Of a stretch of DNA of 64,000 bases, positions 49,127-59,709 are shown in pieces. The stretch is taken from assembly GCF_000342005.1 (NCBI RefSeq), contig NZ_AOHO01000074.1, forward strand, positions 248,001-312,000, in the 5' to 3' direction. The notes under the pieces were generated by a model. The model was not told the DNA's origin, did no database searches, and worked only from the letters and a program-made list of their open reading frames with translations. The translations under genes and the position numbers were made by a program. Within the stretch, counting starts at the first letter, position 1. Each line of letters begins with the position of its first letter. This stretch comes from Amycolatopsis decaplanina DSM 44594. Lineage in GTDB: Bacteria; Actinomycetota; Actinomycetes; Mycobacteriales; Pseudonocardiaceae.

Positions 49127-50353
49127 TCAGCTCACGTGCACGTTCGGCACGTACCGGATCCACTGCCCGCCGGAGTCGCGGAAAGCCTGCTCCGCGTTCA
49201 TGATCTCGTCGGCGTGATTCCACGCGAACAGCAGCGCGTAGTCCGGGTGGTCGTCGGCGAATTCCCGGTACTCGCGGACCGGGATGTGCTGCCCCGGGCT
49301 GAGCTTCCCCTGCTTGGAGGGCGTGGTGTCCGAGATGAACTCCACCAGATCCGGGGTGATGCCACAGAAGTTGGTCACCGTGGCGCTCTTGGCCGTCGCG
49401 CCGTAACCGACGACGCGTTTGCCTTCGGCGCGGAGCTTGGTCAGCAGCGCGATCAAGTCGTCCCTGATCTTCTTCACGTTGGTGGCGAAGCGTTCCAGCG
49501 TGGCGTACTCCGCCAGCTTGCGCTCGGCCTCCCACGCCAGAAGCTCCGCCACGGCCGCGGACGGCTGGCGGGCCCCGGCGAGGGCGAGGGTGTAGCGGAC
49601 CTCGCCGCCGTGCACCGGGATGCGCTCGACGTCCACGAGTTCGAGACCGTTGCGCTCGGCCATCGCCTGGACCGAGCGGGCGGTGAAGAAGAAGAAATGC
49701 TCGTCGTAGATCTGGTCGAACGAGGTGCGCTCCACGATGTCGCCGAGGTACGGGTCCTCGAACACGAACACGCCGTTCGGGCCGAGCAGCTGGGTGACGC
49801 CCTTCAGGATCGAGTCCATGTAAGGGATGTGGCACAGGGTGTTGGCCGCGTAGATCACGTCGGCGGGGCCGTCGTTCTTCCGGATGTCGGCTGCCGTCGC
49901 CTCTTCGAAGAAGTCCTTGCGGACACGGATCCCCTTGGCCGCGGCCAGATCCGCGACGCTGCCGGAGGGTTCGACGCCCAGCTGCCGCACCCCCGCGTCG
50001 GCCACGGCCTTGAGCATGATGCCGTCGTTGCAGCCGAGTTCGACGATGAACGGGTCTTCGCCGGTCAGCTCCGTGGTCAGGAAACGCTTGGCCAGCTCGC
50101 CGAAGTGCGCGCGCATGACCGCCGAACCGGAGGACAGATAGGGGTACGCCTCGTGGAACATCAGGTCCCTCGGGACCTCTTCCATCAGCTGCACCATCGT
50201 GCAGGATTCACAGATCCCGGTGGCGAGCCGGAAGAAGAACTCCTTCTTCTCGTCGCCGGGGACCACGAACGCGTCCGAGAGCGGCTGCCGTCCCAGATCG
50301 ATGAACTCGTGGACGGTGCCGTCACAGATGCGGCACCGGGACGTGGCTGACAT
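49127..50353 (-). CDS. evaC: EvaC-like NDP-sugar C-3 methyltransferase
   Basis: 408 residues from ATG at 50353 (GAGGAG about 5 bases upstream). Domains in order: an N-terminal zinc-binding segment (CRICDG ... GICESCTMVQL), a SAM-binding domain (FIVELGCNDGIMLKAVADAG), and a C-terminal domain with VVGYGATAKSATVTNF. It methylates C-3 of the dTDP-3-amino-4-keto sugar, giving the branched carbon of vancosamine. It is separated from evaA/E/B/D but on the same strand, between the glycosyltransferase genes and the deacetylase. Confidence 0.92.
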   Translation of the reverse strand: MSATSRCRICDGTVHEFIDLGRQPLSDAFVVPGDEKKEFFFRLATGICESCTMVQLMEEVPRDLMFHEAYPYLSSGSAVMRAHFGELAKRFLTTELTGEDPFIVELGCNDGIMLKAVADAGVRQLGVEPSGSVADLAAAKGIRVRKDFFEEATAADIRKNDGPADVIYAANTLCHIPYMDSILKGVTQLLGPNGVFVFEDPYLGDIVERTSFDQIYDEHFFFFTARSVQAMAERNGLELVDVERIPVHGGEVRYTLALAGARQPSAAVAELLAWEAERKLAEYATLERFATNVKKIRDDLIALLTKLRAEGKRVVGYGATAKSATVTNFCGITPDLVEFISDTTPSKQGKLSPGQHIPVREYREFADDHPDYALLFAWNHADEIMNAEQAFRDSGGQWIRYVPNVHVS

Positions 50354-50399
50354 GCGGTCTCCTCTGGGCTTTGTCGTCGAAGAAAGTCGTGGCGCGCGG

Positions 50400-51632
50400 T
50401 CAGGCGGGAACGGTGAGCTTGCCCTGGCCGGCGGCCTCGAACAGCAGTTCCGCGGCCGCCGTCCGGCCGTCGGTGCGGGCCTGGTCCGCCACGGCCTTCG
50501 CCCGCGCGCGGGTTTCCGGGGAAAGGGCCTGGGTGAGCGCGGCCGAGAAGGTGTCGAAGGTCGGGACCGGACGTTCCTCCAGTGCCACCCCGATCCCCAG
50601 TTCGGTGACACGACCGGCGAAGTACGGCTGGTCCGTGTGTCGCGGCAGCACGAGCTGAGGGATGCCCGCCCGGGTGGCCAGATGCAAGGTCCCCGCGCTG
50701 CCCTTGTGGAGGGCGGCGGCCACCCGGCCGAACAGCGCCTGGATGTTCACCTCACCGACCCCGAAGCAGTCGGCCCCGTCGTCGGGCAGGACCAGATCGG
50801 CCCAGCCGCGGGAAAGGATCACCCGGTGGCCCTGGGCGCGGATCGCCTCGATGGCCGTCTTCGTGGCGTCGGCGAGGCCGGGGCCGGACGCGCTGCCGAA
50901 ACCGACGTACACCGGCGGCGGCCCGGCGGCCAGGAACTCCTCCAGGTCCGCCGGGAGCGGCCGCTCGTCCGGCAGGATCCACGCGCCGGTCTGCACGGCG
51001 TCGAGCTCCGGATCGACCGGGGCGAGGACCGGGTCCGCCGCCAGCCACGGCCGATCGCCGTAGCCGTACCGGAAGACGTCCTCCACCGGGGCCAGGCCGA
51101 TCGCCGCCCGCCTGCTGTCGAGCGCTTCCCCGTACCGCTCGGTGAAACGCTGGGCACGCTCGGCCCAGAGCACCCCGAAGTCGGTCACGCCCGGCGTGGT
51201 CCGCTCGTCCTCGGGCGGATGATAGTTCGACGACGGCAGGTAGTTCGGGCTGTAGGCGGCGTAGAAGTAGGGGATGCCCAGCTTCTCGGCCACCGACCGC
51301 ACGCCGGTCGCGTGGGCCAGCTCCCCGGTCGCCACCACCACGTCACAGCCCTCGGCGCCCGGCGGAACCTGGTCGAACTGCATGTCGATCGCCATGGCCG
51401 CGAACTTGCGTTCCTCCTCGGCCGAGGGCGGCGGCATGCCCTCCTGCAGCAGCATGCCCTCGTGCGCCAGGCCGACCGGCACGTGCGGCACCCCGGCTTC
51501 GGCAAGCCGGTCCGCGGAGGAAGGCGACGCGCACATGCGTACTTCCGCACCGAGCTCTCGCAACCGGACCGCCAGTGCCACCAGCGGTTCGACGTCGCCG
51601 CGGCTTCCACACGTCGACAACAGCACACGCAT
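50400..51632 (-). CDS. gtfC: GtfC/GtfD-like glycosyltransferase with altered donor motif
   Basis: 410 residues from ATG at 51632 (GGGGA 6 bases upstream). GT-B fold of the vancomycin Gtf family: [20 protein letters not shown] with the catalytic-type Asp near residue 13, an acceptor-side loop rich in Pro, and a donor half ([28 protein letters not shown]). By similarity it belongs with GtfC/GtfD, which attach vancosamine-type sugar to the residue-4 glucose. The conserved HHGSAGT donor motif reads LHKGSAGT here, so the His that contacts the nucleotide diphosphate is Lys. Activity may be reduced or changed. Confidence 0.88.
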   Translation of the reverse strand: MRVLLSTCGSRGDVEPLVALAVRLRELGAEVRMCASPSSADRLAEAGVPHVPVGLAHEGMLLQEGMPPPSAEEERKFAAMAIDMQFDQVPPGAEGCDVVVATGELAHATGVRSVAEKLGIPYFYAAYSPNYLPSSNYHPPEDERTTPGVTDFGVLWAERAQRFTERYGEALDSRRAAIGLAPVEDVFRYGYGDRPWLAADPVLAPVDPELDAVQTGAWILPDERPLPADLEEFLAAGPPPVYVGFGSASGPGLADATKTAIEAIRAQGHRVILSRGWADLVLPDDGADCFGVGEVNIQALFGRVAAALHKGSAGTLHLATRAGIPQLVLPRHTDQPYFAGRVTELGIGVALEERPVPTFDTFSAALTQALSPETRARAKAVADQARTDGRTAAAELLFEAAGQGKLTVPA

Positions 51633-51664
51633 TTCGCGTCCCCTATCTTGAGCGGTTCTGGGTT

Positions 51665-52894
51665 TCACGCGGAAACAGAAGACTTCGTCCGGCTGACCGC
51701 GTCGAGCAGCAGCTCCGCCGCCACCGTCGCCCCGTCCGTCCGCGCCGTGGCCGCCACGGCCGCCGCCCGGTCGCGGGTTTCCGGGGCGAGTGCCGTGGTG
51801 AGCGCGGCCGACAGGGAGTCGAAGGTCGGGACCGGGCCGTCGTGCGCCACGCCGATCCCCAGCTCGGCCACGCGGCTCGCGTAGTACGGCTGGTCCGCCA
51901 TCTGCGGCAGCAGGATCTGGGGCGCACCCGCCCGCGTCGCCACGTGCGTCGTGCCCGCGCCGCCGTGATGGACGACGGCGGCCACCCGGCCGAACAGCGC
52001 CTGGTGGTTCACTTCGCCGGTCTCGAAACAGTCTTCCCGGTCGTCGGGCAGCACCAGATCGGCCCAGCCGCGGGAAAGGATCACCCGGCGGCCGTGGGCA
52101 CGGATCGCCGCGACCGCCACCCGGACGGCGTCGGCGGGGGCACGCAGGCTGCCGAACCCGAGGTACACCGGCGGTGTACCGGCGGCCAGGAACGCTTCCA
52201 GCTCAGCGGAAAGCGGCCGCTCGTCGGATACGATCCACGCCCCGGTCTGCACGGCGTCGAGATCCGTCGGCCGCAGCGGGGCCAGCACCGGATCCGCCGC
52301 CATCCAGGGGTGATCGGTGTAGCCGAAGCCGAAGATGTCCTCCACCGGCGGCAGGCCGATCGCCGCCCGCCGGCTGTTGAGCGGACCGCCGTATCGCCGG
52401 AAGGCGCTCTGATTGTTCCGCTCCCACAGCTCCCGGATGTCGGTTCCCTCCGGTGCGGGTGGCTCGCCGAGCGGCGGCGGGGGCGGATAGTACGGCGACG
52501 GCACGAAATCGGGGCAGTGGAAGGCGTAGAAGTACGGGATGCCGAGCTTCTCGGCCACCGACCGCACGCCGATCGCGGCGGACAGCAGCCCGGACGTCAC
52601 CACGGCGGCACACCCCTCGGCGGCCGCCGGGATCCGGTCGAACTGCGTGGTGATCGTCTCGGTCATGAACCGCTGCATGTCCTCGCGCGTCGGCGGCGCC
52701 GCGTTCTTGACCGGTTCGCGCGCGGAGGCGCCGACGGGAACGTGCTCCACGCCGACCTCGGCCAGCCGGTCCGCGCAGTCCGGCGGAGCGGCCAGCCTCG
52801 CCTCCGCGCCGAGCTCACGCAACCGGACCGCCAGCGCCACCAGCGGTTCGACGTCGCCGCGGCTTCCGCACGTCGCCAGCAACACCCGCGTCAC
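51665..52894 (-). CDS. gtfB: GtfB-like glucosyltransferase
   Basis: 409 residues from GTG at 52894 with GGGGGAA 4 bases upstream; the longer ATG at 52909 overlaps the gtfA stop. Close match in text to chloroeremomycin GtfB ([60 protein letters not shown]), which adds glucose from UDP-glucose to the residue-4 hydroxyphenylglycine of the aglycone. The donor motif [12 protein letters not shown] is intact. Confidence 0.93.
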   Translation of the reverse strand: MTRVLLATCGSRGDVEPLVALAVRLRELGAEARLAAPPDCADRLAEVGVEHVPVGASAREPVKNAAPPTREDMQRFMTETITTQFDRIPAAAEGCAAVVTSGLLSAAIGVRSVAEKLGIPYFYAFHCPDFVPSPYYPPPPPLGEPPAPEGTDIRELWERNNQSAFRRYGGPLNSRRAAIGLPPVEDIFGFGYTDHPWMAADPVLAPLRPTDLDAVQTGAWIVSDERPLSAELEAFLAAGTPPVYLGFGSLRAPADAVRVAVAAIRAHGRRVILSRGWADLVLPDDREDCFETGEVNHQALFGRVAAVVHHGGAGTTHVATRAGAPQILLPQMADQPYYASRVAELGIGVAHDGPVPTFDSLSAALTTALAPETRDRAAAVAATARTDGATVAAELLLDAVSRTKSSVSA

Positions 52895-52905
52895 ATTTCC
52901 CCCGT

Positions 52906-54096
52906 TCATGCCGGAACGGCCGGCTTCTCGACACCCGCCGCGTCGAACAGCAGTTCCGCGGCCACCGTCGTCCCGTCGGTGCGCATCGTGTCCGCCACCG
53001 CCTTCGCCCGCGCCCGGGTTTCCGGCGCCAGCGCCGCGGTGAGCGCGGCCGACAGGGAATCGACGGCCGGGATCGGACCGTCGATCGCCACCCCGACTCC
53101 CAGCTCGGCCACCCGGTCGGCGTGATACGCCTGCTCCACCACGTTGTCCACGACGCGGCGCACCACGACATGGGGGATGCCCGCGCGCATGGCCACGTAC
53201 GTCGTGCCGGCGCTGTCGTGGTGGATGGCGGCGGACACCCGGCCGAACAGCTCCTGGAGGTTCACCTCGTCGACGGCGAAGCAGTCACCATCGTCTTCGG
53301 GCAGGGCCAAATCGGCCCAGCCACGGGAAAGCACCACCCGGTGGCCCTGGGCGCGGGCCGTCTCGACGGCCACCTTCGCGGCACCGGCGGTCCTGGCACC
53401 GGACGAGCTGCCGAAACCGACGTACACCGGCGGTGCCCCGGCGGCCAGGAACTCCTCCAGCTCCGCCGGAAGGGGCCGTTCGTCCGGCAGGATCCACGCA
53501 CCGGTCTGCACGGTGCCGGAGTCCGACGGCGGCAGCGGGGCCAGGACCTGGTCCGACGCCAGCCAGGGCCGCTCGGTGTAGCCGTAGTCGAAGAGGTCCT
53601 TCACCGGAGCCAGGCCGAGCGAAGCCCGGTTTTCGTTGACCACGTCACCGAAGAGCCCGTAAGCGCCCTCGTTGTACATGTCCAGTTCCGCCCGGCTGTG
53701 CACCGACGGCAGATGGTCCGGGGACAGCACGATGTAGCGATAAGGGACACCCAGCCGCTCGGCCACCGACCGGGCGGCGACGGCGGCGGGCAGCAGGCCG
53801 GTCGTCACCACCACCGCACAGCCTTCGGCGGCCGCCGGGAGCTTGCCGAACCATTCGGCGACCACGTCGGTCACGATCTCGGGATCCCCCGGCGCCGGTT
53901 CCCCCGGCCCGCGTGCCCCCGCTCGCACCGCCGGCCCTGCCGCCACCATCGGCACACCGACCTCGGCGCACCGTTCCGCGTAGTCGGGCGGCAGGCACAT
54001 CCGCGGCTGGGCGCCGAGTTCGGCCAACCGGACGGCCAAGGCCACCAACGGTTCGATGTCCCCGCGTGATCCACACCCCGTGATCAGCACGCGCAT
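52906..54096 (-). CDS. gtfA: GtfA-like 4-epi-vancosaminyltransferase
   Basis: 396 residues from ATG at 54096. Close in text to chloroeremomycin GtfA ([60 protein letters not shown]), which transfers a 4-epi-vancosaminyl group to the beta-hydroxytyrosine at residue 6. The donor motif [12 protein letters not shown] is intact. The three glycosyltransferase genes gtfA-gtfB-gtfC are adjacent, in the order of the chloroeremomycin and balhimycin clusters. Confidence 0.92.
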   Translation of the reverse strand: MRVLITGCGSRGDIEPLVALAVRLAELGAQPRMCLPPDYAERCAEVGVPMVAAGPAVRAGARGPGEPAPGDPEIVTDVVAEWFGKLPAAAEGCAVVVTTGLLPAAVAARSVAERLGVPYRYIVLSPDHLPSVHSRAELDMYNEGAYGLFGDVVNENRASLGLAPVKDLFDYGYTERPWLASDQVLAPLPPSDSGTVQTGAWILPDERPLPAELEEFLAAGAPPVYVGFGSSSGARTAGAAKVAVETARAQGHRVVLSRGWADLALPEDDGDCFAVDEVNLQELFGRVSAAIHHDSAGTTYVAMRAGIPHVVVRRVVDNVVEQAYHADRVAELGVGVAIDGPIPAVDSLSAALTAALAPETRARAKAVADTMRTDGTTVAAELLFDAAGVEKPAVPA

Positions 54097-54145
54097 TTCG
54101 CATCCCCTGTTTCGTAGGTCCTCGGCCTTTTCGACGGGCAACGGC

Positions 54146-55621
54146 TCATACCGGGTGGTGAGGCAGCCACTTCATCCCGTCGGGCGAAGTCACCAGGCCG
54201 CCGGGGAACAGCGGCAGCTCGGGTTCGGCGTCCTCGCCGAGCAGCGCCTTCATCTGGACCTGGCCCGCTTCCTGCATCGCCTGTTTGACCACCGTCGACT
54301 TGAACATCGGCACCATGTCGTCGCCGTCGCCCGCCGCCATCTTGTCGACGGCCGCGGCGAATTCGGCACTGTTCGCGGCGATCCGGTCGGCGGCCGTCAG
54401 CGCGGTCTCGCCGGACGACACCCCGCCGATCAGCTCGACGAACGACTCGACGTCGGTGCTCTGGTTCTGCGTGACCTTCTTGGCCTGCCAGAAATACGAT
54501 TCCTCGTTCACGTTCATCTGATAGAAGGACACGAGGAACTCGTAGAAGACGCCGTACTCGCGGCGATAGCGCGCCTCGAACTCGTTCAGCGCGGTCTTCT
54601 CGTCCAGGTCGCCCGCGAGGACGCTGTTGATCGACCGGGCCGCGAGCAGCGCGCTGTAGGTCGCCAGGTGCACCCCGGAGGAGAACACCGGGTCCACGAA
54701 GCACGCGGCGTCGCCGACCAGGACCATCCCCGGCCGCCAGTAACTGTCCTGCTGGTACGAGTAGTCCTTGCGCACCCGCAGTTCGCCGTACCTGCCGGTG
54801 GTCACCCTGGTCGCGTTGGAGAGGTAGTCCGAGATCATCGGGCATTCGGCGATCAAGGTGTTGAGCGCCTTCTCGCGGTCGCCCTGGATCTTGTCGGCGT
54901 CCTCCCGGCGCACGACGGCGCCGACGCTGGTCAGCGTGTCGCTCAGGGGGATGTACCAGAACCAGCCGCTGTCGAAGGCGACGCTCAGGATGTTGCCCGA
55001 CACCGGCTCGGGCAGCCGCTTGCCACCCTCGAAATAGCCGAACAGCGCGAGGCTGCGGAAGAACTCCGAGTAGTTCCGCGAACCGCCGACCTTCGTGTAG
55101 AGCCGGCTCTTGTTGCCCGACGCGTCGATCACGAACCGCGCCGACACTTCGCGCGCGTTGCCGTCCGCGTCGGTGTAGCGGGCGCCGGTGACCCGCTCGC
55201 CGTCCTCCACGACGTCGTTGACCGAACAGCCTTCCCGCACGACGACGCCCTTGCTCTTGGCGTTCTTCAGCAGGATGTCGTCGAACACCGCCCGCTCGAC
55301 CTGATAGGCGTGGGACGTCGAGCCCGCCATCTTGGCCGAGATCCCGAAGTGGAAGGTCCACGGCTCCGGCCGGGCACCCCAGCGGAACGTGCCGCCGCGT
55401 TTGATCGGGAACCCGGAATTCGCCAGCTCGTCCGCGACACCGAGCATCCGGCAGACCCCGTGCACCGTGGCGGGCAGCAGCGACTCACCGATCTGGTACC
55501 GGGGGAAGACCTCTTTCTCCAGCAACAGGACCCGGTGTCCCTGCATCGCCACCAGGGTGGCCACCGTCGAACCACCCGGCCCGCCGCCCGCCACCACAAC
55601 ATCGAAATCTTCGACCGACAT
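54146..55621 (-). CDS. bhaA: FADH2-dependent halogenase (BhaA/VhaA-like)
   Basis: 491 residues from ATG at 55621. Flavin halogenase of the glycopeptide type: FDVVVAGGGPGGSTVATLVA (FAD loop), RYQIGESLLPATVHG, YIPLSDTLTSVGAVVRRED (WYIP replaces WxWxIP), GDAACFVDPVFSSGVHLATY. It chlorinates the beta-hydroxytyrosine/tyrosine residues 2 and 6 while bound to the NRPS. It is the only halogenase in the window. It requires reduced flavin from a separate reductase, not encoded here. Confidence 0.94.
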   Translation of the reverse strand: MSVEDFDVVVAGGGPGGSTVATLVAMQGHRVLLLEKEVFPRYQIGESLLPATVHGVCRMLGVADELANSGFPIKRGGTFRWGARPEPWTFHFGISAKMAGSTSHAYQVERAVFDDILLKNAKSKGVVVREGCSVNDVVEDGERVTGARYTDADGNAREVSARFVIDASGNKSRLYTKVGGSRNYSEFFRSLALFGYFEGGKRLPEPVSGNILSVAFDSGWFWYIPLSDTLTSVGAVVRREDADKIQGDREKALNTLIAECPMISDYLSNATRVTTGRYGELRVRKDYSYQQDSYWRPGMVLVGDAACFVDPVFSSGVHLATYSALLAARSINSVLAGDLDEKTALNEFEARYRREYGVFYEFLVSFYQMNVNEESYFWQAKKVTQNQSTDVESFVELIGGVSSGETALTAADRIAANSAEFAAAVDKMAAGDGDDMVPMFKSTVVKQAMQEAGQVQMKALLGEDAEPELPLFPGGLVTSPDGMKWLPHHPV

Positions 55622-55665
55622 TTCCCACCATTCCTTTGTCGAGTGTCACTTCGCCGGGCAGGTCG

Positions 55666-56886
55666 TCACCAGGTGACCGGTACCTGATCTGGGCAGTCAA
55701 CGAACGCGCTGCGATACCGCACTTCTTCGACGGGCACCGCCAGCCGCAGCCCCGGAAATCGCCGCCACAACGTCTGATAGGCCGTCCGCAGCATCGACCG
55801 CGCCAAGGCGGCGCCGACGCAGTAATGGATTCCGTGCCCGAACCCGACGTCCGAAACAGCGATCCGATTCGCGTCGAAAACGTTCGGATCGGACGTCAGT
55901 GCTTCGTCCCTGTTGGCCATGAGAACCGAGCACAGGACGTAATCCCCCGCTTTGATCAGCTGCCCGTCGACGACCACGTCCTTGATGGCGAGACGCGGAT
56001 TCGGTGCCTGCACGGGGGACAGATAGCGCACCAGCTCGTTGACGACGCGGTCGGCCTTTTCCTGGCCTTCGAAAAGCAACGGTATCTGGCCGGGGTTCTG
56101 GAGGAGGGCGAGCACTCCGAAGCCGATCATCCCCGCGACGGTCTCGACACCGCCGAGGATCAGTGCCGTGCACAGGCCCCGCAATTCCTCGTCCGTGACG
56201 TTGCCGCCGTGCTCGCGCACGATCGTGCCGAGGAGGCCGTCGTCGGGGTCCGCGCGCTGACGGCCGATGAGGTTGTCCAGGTACCGGTTGAACGCCGCGC
56301 TGTCGGCGGCCCGCGCCTTGAGGCCGCGGCTCAGGTCGGCGTTCCGCCTGATCCGCCGGACGAACTCGCGCTGGTCGTCGCGGGGAATGCCGAGCAGTTC
56401 GCACAGGGCGTGTGCGCCGACCGGATCGGCGAACAGGCCCTGGAGATCCGCGGGTGATCCCTCGGCCTCCAGCATGTCGAGGCGATCGTCGACGAGGCTT
56501 TGGATCGCGGGCTCCATCCGGCGGATCCGCCGGACCGTGAACTCCGGTGTCAGCATCTTCCGCAACCGGGTGTGCTCGGGCGGGTCGTAAGTCGAGATCT
56601 GCCCGACGAACTGGGCCTCGACGTGCGCCCCGGATTTCGCCTGGGTGAATTGCGGGCGCGTCGTGAAATTCTCGTGGTCACCCAGGATCCTGCGGACGAC
56701 GTCGTAACCGTGGGCCTGCCAGACGAAATCCCGGCCCAGCTGGGTCGAGGATTCGCCGACTATCCGGACGAGCGGGCCGTGCGCCCTGAGTTCGAAATTG
56801 TCCGTGTGCGGATCGCAGTTCGTTCTCAGCTGAAAGTTCGCGGGCTCCTTCACCAGTGGCGCGACCTGTTCGATACCTTGCCCCAT
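55666..56886 (-). CDS. oxyC: OxyC, glycopeptide cross-linking P450
   Basis: 406 residues from ATG at 56886 (GGAG 10 bases upstream). P450 with I-helix LCTALILGGVETVAGMIGFG, ExxR in VVNELVRYLSP and haem-Cys motif FGHGIHYCVGAALARS. OxyC forms the AB biaryl bond between residues 5 and 7 after OxyB and OxyA have acted. Order oxyA-oxyB-oxyC in transcription direction is that of type I clusters. Each acts on the peptide held by the NRPS and its X domain. Confidence 0.92.
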   Translation of the reverse strand: MGQGIEQVAPLVKEPANFQLRTNCDPHTDNFELRAHGPLVRIVGESSTQLGRDFVWQAHGYDVVRRILGDHENFTTRPQFTQAKSGAHVEAQFVGQISTYDPPEHTRLRKMLTPEFTVRRIRRMEPAIQSLVDDRLDMLEAEGSPADLQGLFADPVGAHALCELLGIPRDDQREFVRRIRRNADLSRGLKARAADSAAFNRYLDNLIGRQRADPDDGLLGTIVREHGGNVTDEELRGLCTALILGGVETVAGMIGFGVLALLQNPGQIPLLFEGQEKADRVVNELVRYLSPVQAPNPRLAIKDVVVDGQLIKAGDYVLCSVLMANRDEALTSDPNVFDANRIAVSDVGFGHGIHYCVGAALARSMLRTAYQTLWRRFPGLRLAVPVEEVRYRSAFVDCPDQVPVTW

Positions 56887-57013
56887 CCGACTGGAACTCC
56901 TTGGTAGACCGGGAAAGTGTCGTTCGGCTTCGACCGCCCCGAACACAGCGACGCCCAATTTGACCGGTAATCGGGCGGCACGTCCAGCGACCTGGGTGGA
57001 CGCGAGCCCGCGA

Positions 57014-58210
57014 TCACCAGGCGACCATCAGCTCGGTCAATCCGTAGGCCGGGGTGGTCAGGCGGAACTTGGTGTCCTGCGCGGGATCCGCCAGCCTCAG
57101 CGCGGGAAAACGGCGCCACAGCAAGGTGAACACGGTACGCAGTTCGAGCCGGGTCAGCGCGGCGCCCAGACAGTGATGGACCCCGTGCCCGAACGCGACA
57201 TGCGGCGCGGACTCGCGGGTGAGGTCGAGGCGTCCGGGATCCGGCACCAGCGCGGGATCCCGGTTGGCCGCCGGGAGGGAACAGATGACGCTGTCACCCT
57301 TCTTGATCGCCTGGCCCGCGATGGTGATGTCCCGCATGGCGATCCGGGGGGTCGGGGAATACGGGACCGTCAGGTAGCGGATCAGCTCGTCGACCGCCCG
57401 ATGCGCCTGCTGCTCGCCGCCCTGCAACGCGGCGATCTGCCCGGGGTTCCTCAGCAAGGCCAGCACACCGAGGCCGATCATGCCGGAGATGTTGTCGTCA
57501 CCGGCCAGCATCACCTGCACGCAGAAGCCGCGCAGTTCCTCGTCCGTGGCTTCGTCGCCGTACTCGGCGACGACCGCTCCGATCAGCCCCTCGCCCGGTT
57601 CCTTGCGTTCCCTGGCGATCATCGCCAGCAGGTAGCGGGAGAACGCCTCACCCGCCACCGCGCGTCTTTTCTGGCTGCGCGAGGCGTCGAGATGCGCGTG
57701 GCACAGCTGCAAGAACGTGGCGCGGTCGTCCCTCGGCACACCGATCAGTTCGCACAGCACGGCGCCGGGGACCTTGTCGGCGACGATCGCGACCAGATCC
57801 GCGGGCGATCCCGCCTGCTCCAGCTCGTCGAGCCGTTCGGTCACGATCTGTTCGATGTACGGCCCCATCCGCTGCATCTTGCGCAGCGTGAAACCCGGGT
57901 TCAGTTTCTGCCGCAGCCTGGCGTGCTCGGGCGGGTCGTAGTCCATCAGGTTGCCGACCAGTTCCCGCGGCCGGAAGATGCCCTTCCCGCCGATCTCGTC
58001 GCGCGGGTCCCAGCGTCGCCGGGTGCTGAAGCTCTTGTGATCGCCCATCACCTGCCGGACGACGGCGTGCGCGGTGGCCATCCAATGGGTTTCGGCGTCC
58101 GCGCCGGAGCCGATGGTGACCCTGGTCAGCGGCCCGGCGGCGAGCAGTTCGGGCGCCGGGTCCAAACCCTGTCTGCGAATGTGCAGCGGGCGCGGGTCGT
58201 CCTCACTCAA
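57014..58210 (-). CDS. oxyB: OxyB, first glycopeptide cross-linking P450
   Basis: 398 residues from ATG at 58210. Its start MSEDDPRPLHIRRQGLDPA is nearly the text known for vancomycin OxyB. P450 motifs: I-helix CVQVMLAGDDNISGMIGLG, ExxR in AVDELIRYLTVP and haem-Cys motif FGHGVHHCLGAALTRLE. It installs the C-O-D aryl ether between residues 4 and 6. The 215 bp gap upstream to the oxyA stop holds a strong palindrome. Confidence 0.94.
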   Translation of the reverse strand: MSEDDPRPLHIRRQGLDPAPELLAAGPLTRVTIGSGADAETHWMATAHAVVRQVMGDHKSFSTRRRWDPRDEIGGKGIFRPRELVGNLMDYDPPEHARLRQKLNPGFTLRKMQRMGPYIEQIVTERLDELEQAGSPADLVAIVADKVPGAVLCELIGVPRDDRATFLQLCHAHLDASRSQKRRAVAGEAFSRYLLAMIARERKEPGEGLIGAVVAEYGDEATDEELRGFCVQVMLAGDDNISGMIGLGVLALLRNPGQIAALQGGEQQAHRAVDELIRYLTVPYSPTPRIAMRDITIAGQAIKKGDSVICSLPAANRDPALVPDPGRLDLTRESAPHVAFGHGVHHCLGAALTRLELRTVFTLLWRRFPALRLADPAQDTKFRLTTPAYGLTELMVAW

Positions 58211-58283
58211 CGGGAAACTCCTTTGCGAACCAATGGGTAAGGCGGATGTGCGTGTTCGTGAGCGGTGCCCGTCCGCGAGCGTG

Positions 58284-58334
58284 TCGCGAAAGCCACTTTC
58301 GGGACATCACACGTCGCGAAAGTGGCTTTCGCGA
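58284..58334. repeat. Palindrome between oxyA and oxyB
   Basis: Arms 58284-58301 and 58317-58334 (TCGCGAAAGCCACTTTCG and complement) form a perfect 18 bp stem with a 15-base loop. Same family as 5340-5390, and both copies are flanked by GACACGCCGCRTTTGCC (here about 58361-58377). It interrupts an otherwise closely packed operon. Confidence 0.85.
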
Positions 58335-58425
58335 CATACGCGCCGACGGCCACCCACCGCGACACGCCGCATTTGCCTTACCCGTCGACAGAACCCTCAT
58401 CGCCACTCACGACCGAGGGCCTGGG

Positions 58426-59601
58426 CTACCAGTCGAGCAACAGGGCTTCGACGTCGAACGGTGGCGGGCCCAATTTGATCTCGCGGTCCGGTTCGGCCAG
58501 CCGGAGCGTGGGGAAGCGGTGCGCGAGGCCCGGGATCGCCGCCCGGAACACCATTTCGGCCAGCGGCCTGCCGAGGCAGTGATGGATGCCGTGCCCGAAG
58601 GTGACGTGCGCCGGCTTTTCCCGGGTGATGTCGAACCTGTCCTCCGGGTCGGGGAACTTCCGGCGGTTCGAAGCCAGCAGTGAGCAGGTGACGGCGTCGC
58701 CCGCCTTCACCAGCTGGTCACCGATGTACACGTCCTCCCGCGCGATGCGCGGGGTGGTCTTCTCGTCGCTGGTGAGGTACCGGGCCACCTCGTTCAGCCA
58801 GTCCGGGACGGTTTCCGGCTTGTCCCGGAGCACGGCGAACTGCTCCGGGTGTTCCACCATCAGCCACGCCCCCGCCGCGAGGAACCTGGCCACCTGGTCC
58901 CCGCTCGCGCCCATGACGAACGCGGCGACGCCCAGCAATTCCGCGTCGGTGATGTCGGCGCCGTGCTCACGCACCACGGCGCCGAACATGTCGTCCCCGG
59001 GGTCGCGGCGCGTCTTGGCCGCGATCTGGCCCATGTACGTCCAGTACTTGTTTCCCGCCGCCACGCGCCGTTTGCCCGACCGTTCGGCCCGGCTGGCGTG
59101 CAGGGCGCGCGACAGGTCGGCTTGGTCGTCCCGCGGGATGCCGAGGAAGTCGCAGATCACCGTCGTCGCCACAGGCCACGCGAACCGCGGCACGAAGTCC
59201 ACCGGCCCGCCGGTGGCTTCGATGTCGTCCAGCGTGGCCTCGACGATCGCCTCGATCTTCGGCCGGAAGTCCTGCATCCGCCGGAAGGTGAACGCCGACG
59301 CCACCATCCGGCGCAGACGCGTGTGTTCCGGCGGGTCGTACTGGTTGAGGAAGCCGGGCCAGATGCGGCCCGCCGCGGTGCCGCCGAAGAGCAGCTTGGC
59401 GCTGAACTTGTCCGAGCCGAGCACCTGGCGGGTCTCTTCGTACCCGGTGGCGAGCCACCCGGTCCGCCCGCCGGGACCGTCTTCGGCCTCCATCACGGAC
59501 ATGCGGCCCTCGGCCATCAGGGAGCGCAGTTCCGGCCCCGGATCGAAGCGCTCTCTCCGGTGGATCTCCGTGCCCCGGAGGGCGTTCTTCTCCTCGAACA
59601 C
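58426..59601 (-). CDS. oxyA: OxyA, glycopeptide cross-linking P450
   Basis: 391 residues from GTG at 59601, with AAAGGAC 11 bases upstream. P450 with I-helix GVAAFVMGASGDQVARFLAAG (acid-Thr pair altered, GDQ, as in known OxyA), ExxR in WLNEVARYLTSDE and haem-Cys motif FGHGIHHCLGRPLAEMV. It forms the D-O-E aryl ether between residues 2 and 4. It lies 108 bp after the mbtH-like gene. Confidence 0.93.
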   Translation of the reverse strand: MFEEKNALRGTEIHRRERFDPGPELRSLMAEGRMSVMEAEDGPGGRTGWLATGYEETRQVLGSDKFSAKLLFGGTAAGRIWPGFLNQYDPPEHTRLRRMVASAFTFRRMQDFRPKIEAIVEATLDDIEATGGPVDFVPRFAWPVATTVICDFLGIPRDDQADLSRALHASRAERSGKRRVAAGNKYWTYMGQIAAKTRRDPGDDMFGAVVREHGADITDAELLGVAAFVMGASGDQVARFLAAGAWLMVEHPEQFAVLRDKPETVPDWLNEVARYLTSDEKTTPRIAREDVYIGDQLVKAGDAVTCSLLASNRRKFPDPEDRFDITREKPAHVTFGHGIHHCLGRPLAEMVFRAAIPGLAHRFPTLRLAEPDREIKLGPPPFDVEALLLDW

Positions 59602-59709
59602 TGCACAAGGTCCTTTCGCCTCATCCAGCCGGTGTTTGAAGGTCGGACGCCGCCGGGCAAAGGGCCGGGCGCGTCCAACCGTCCGCGTTGAGCGGCTGGA
59701 CACCCGCCC

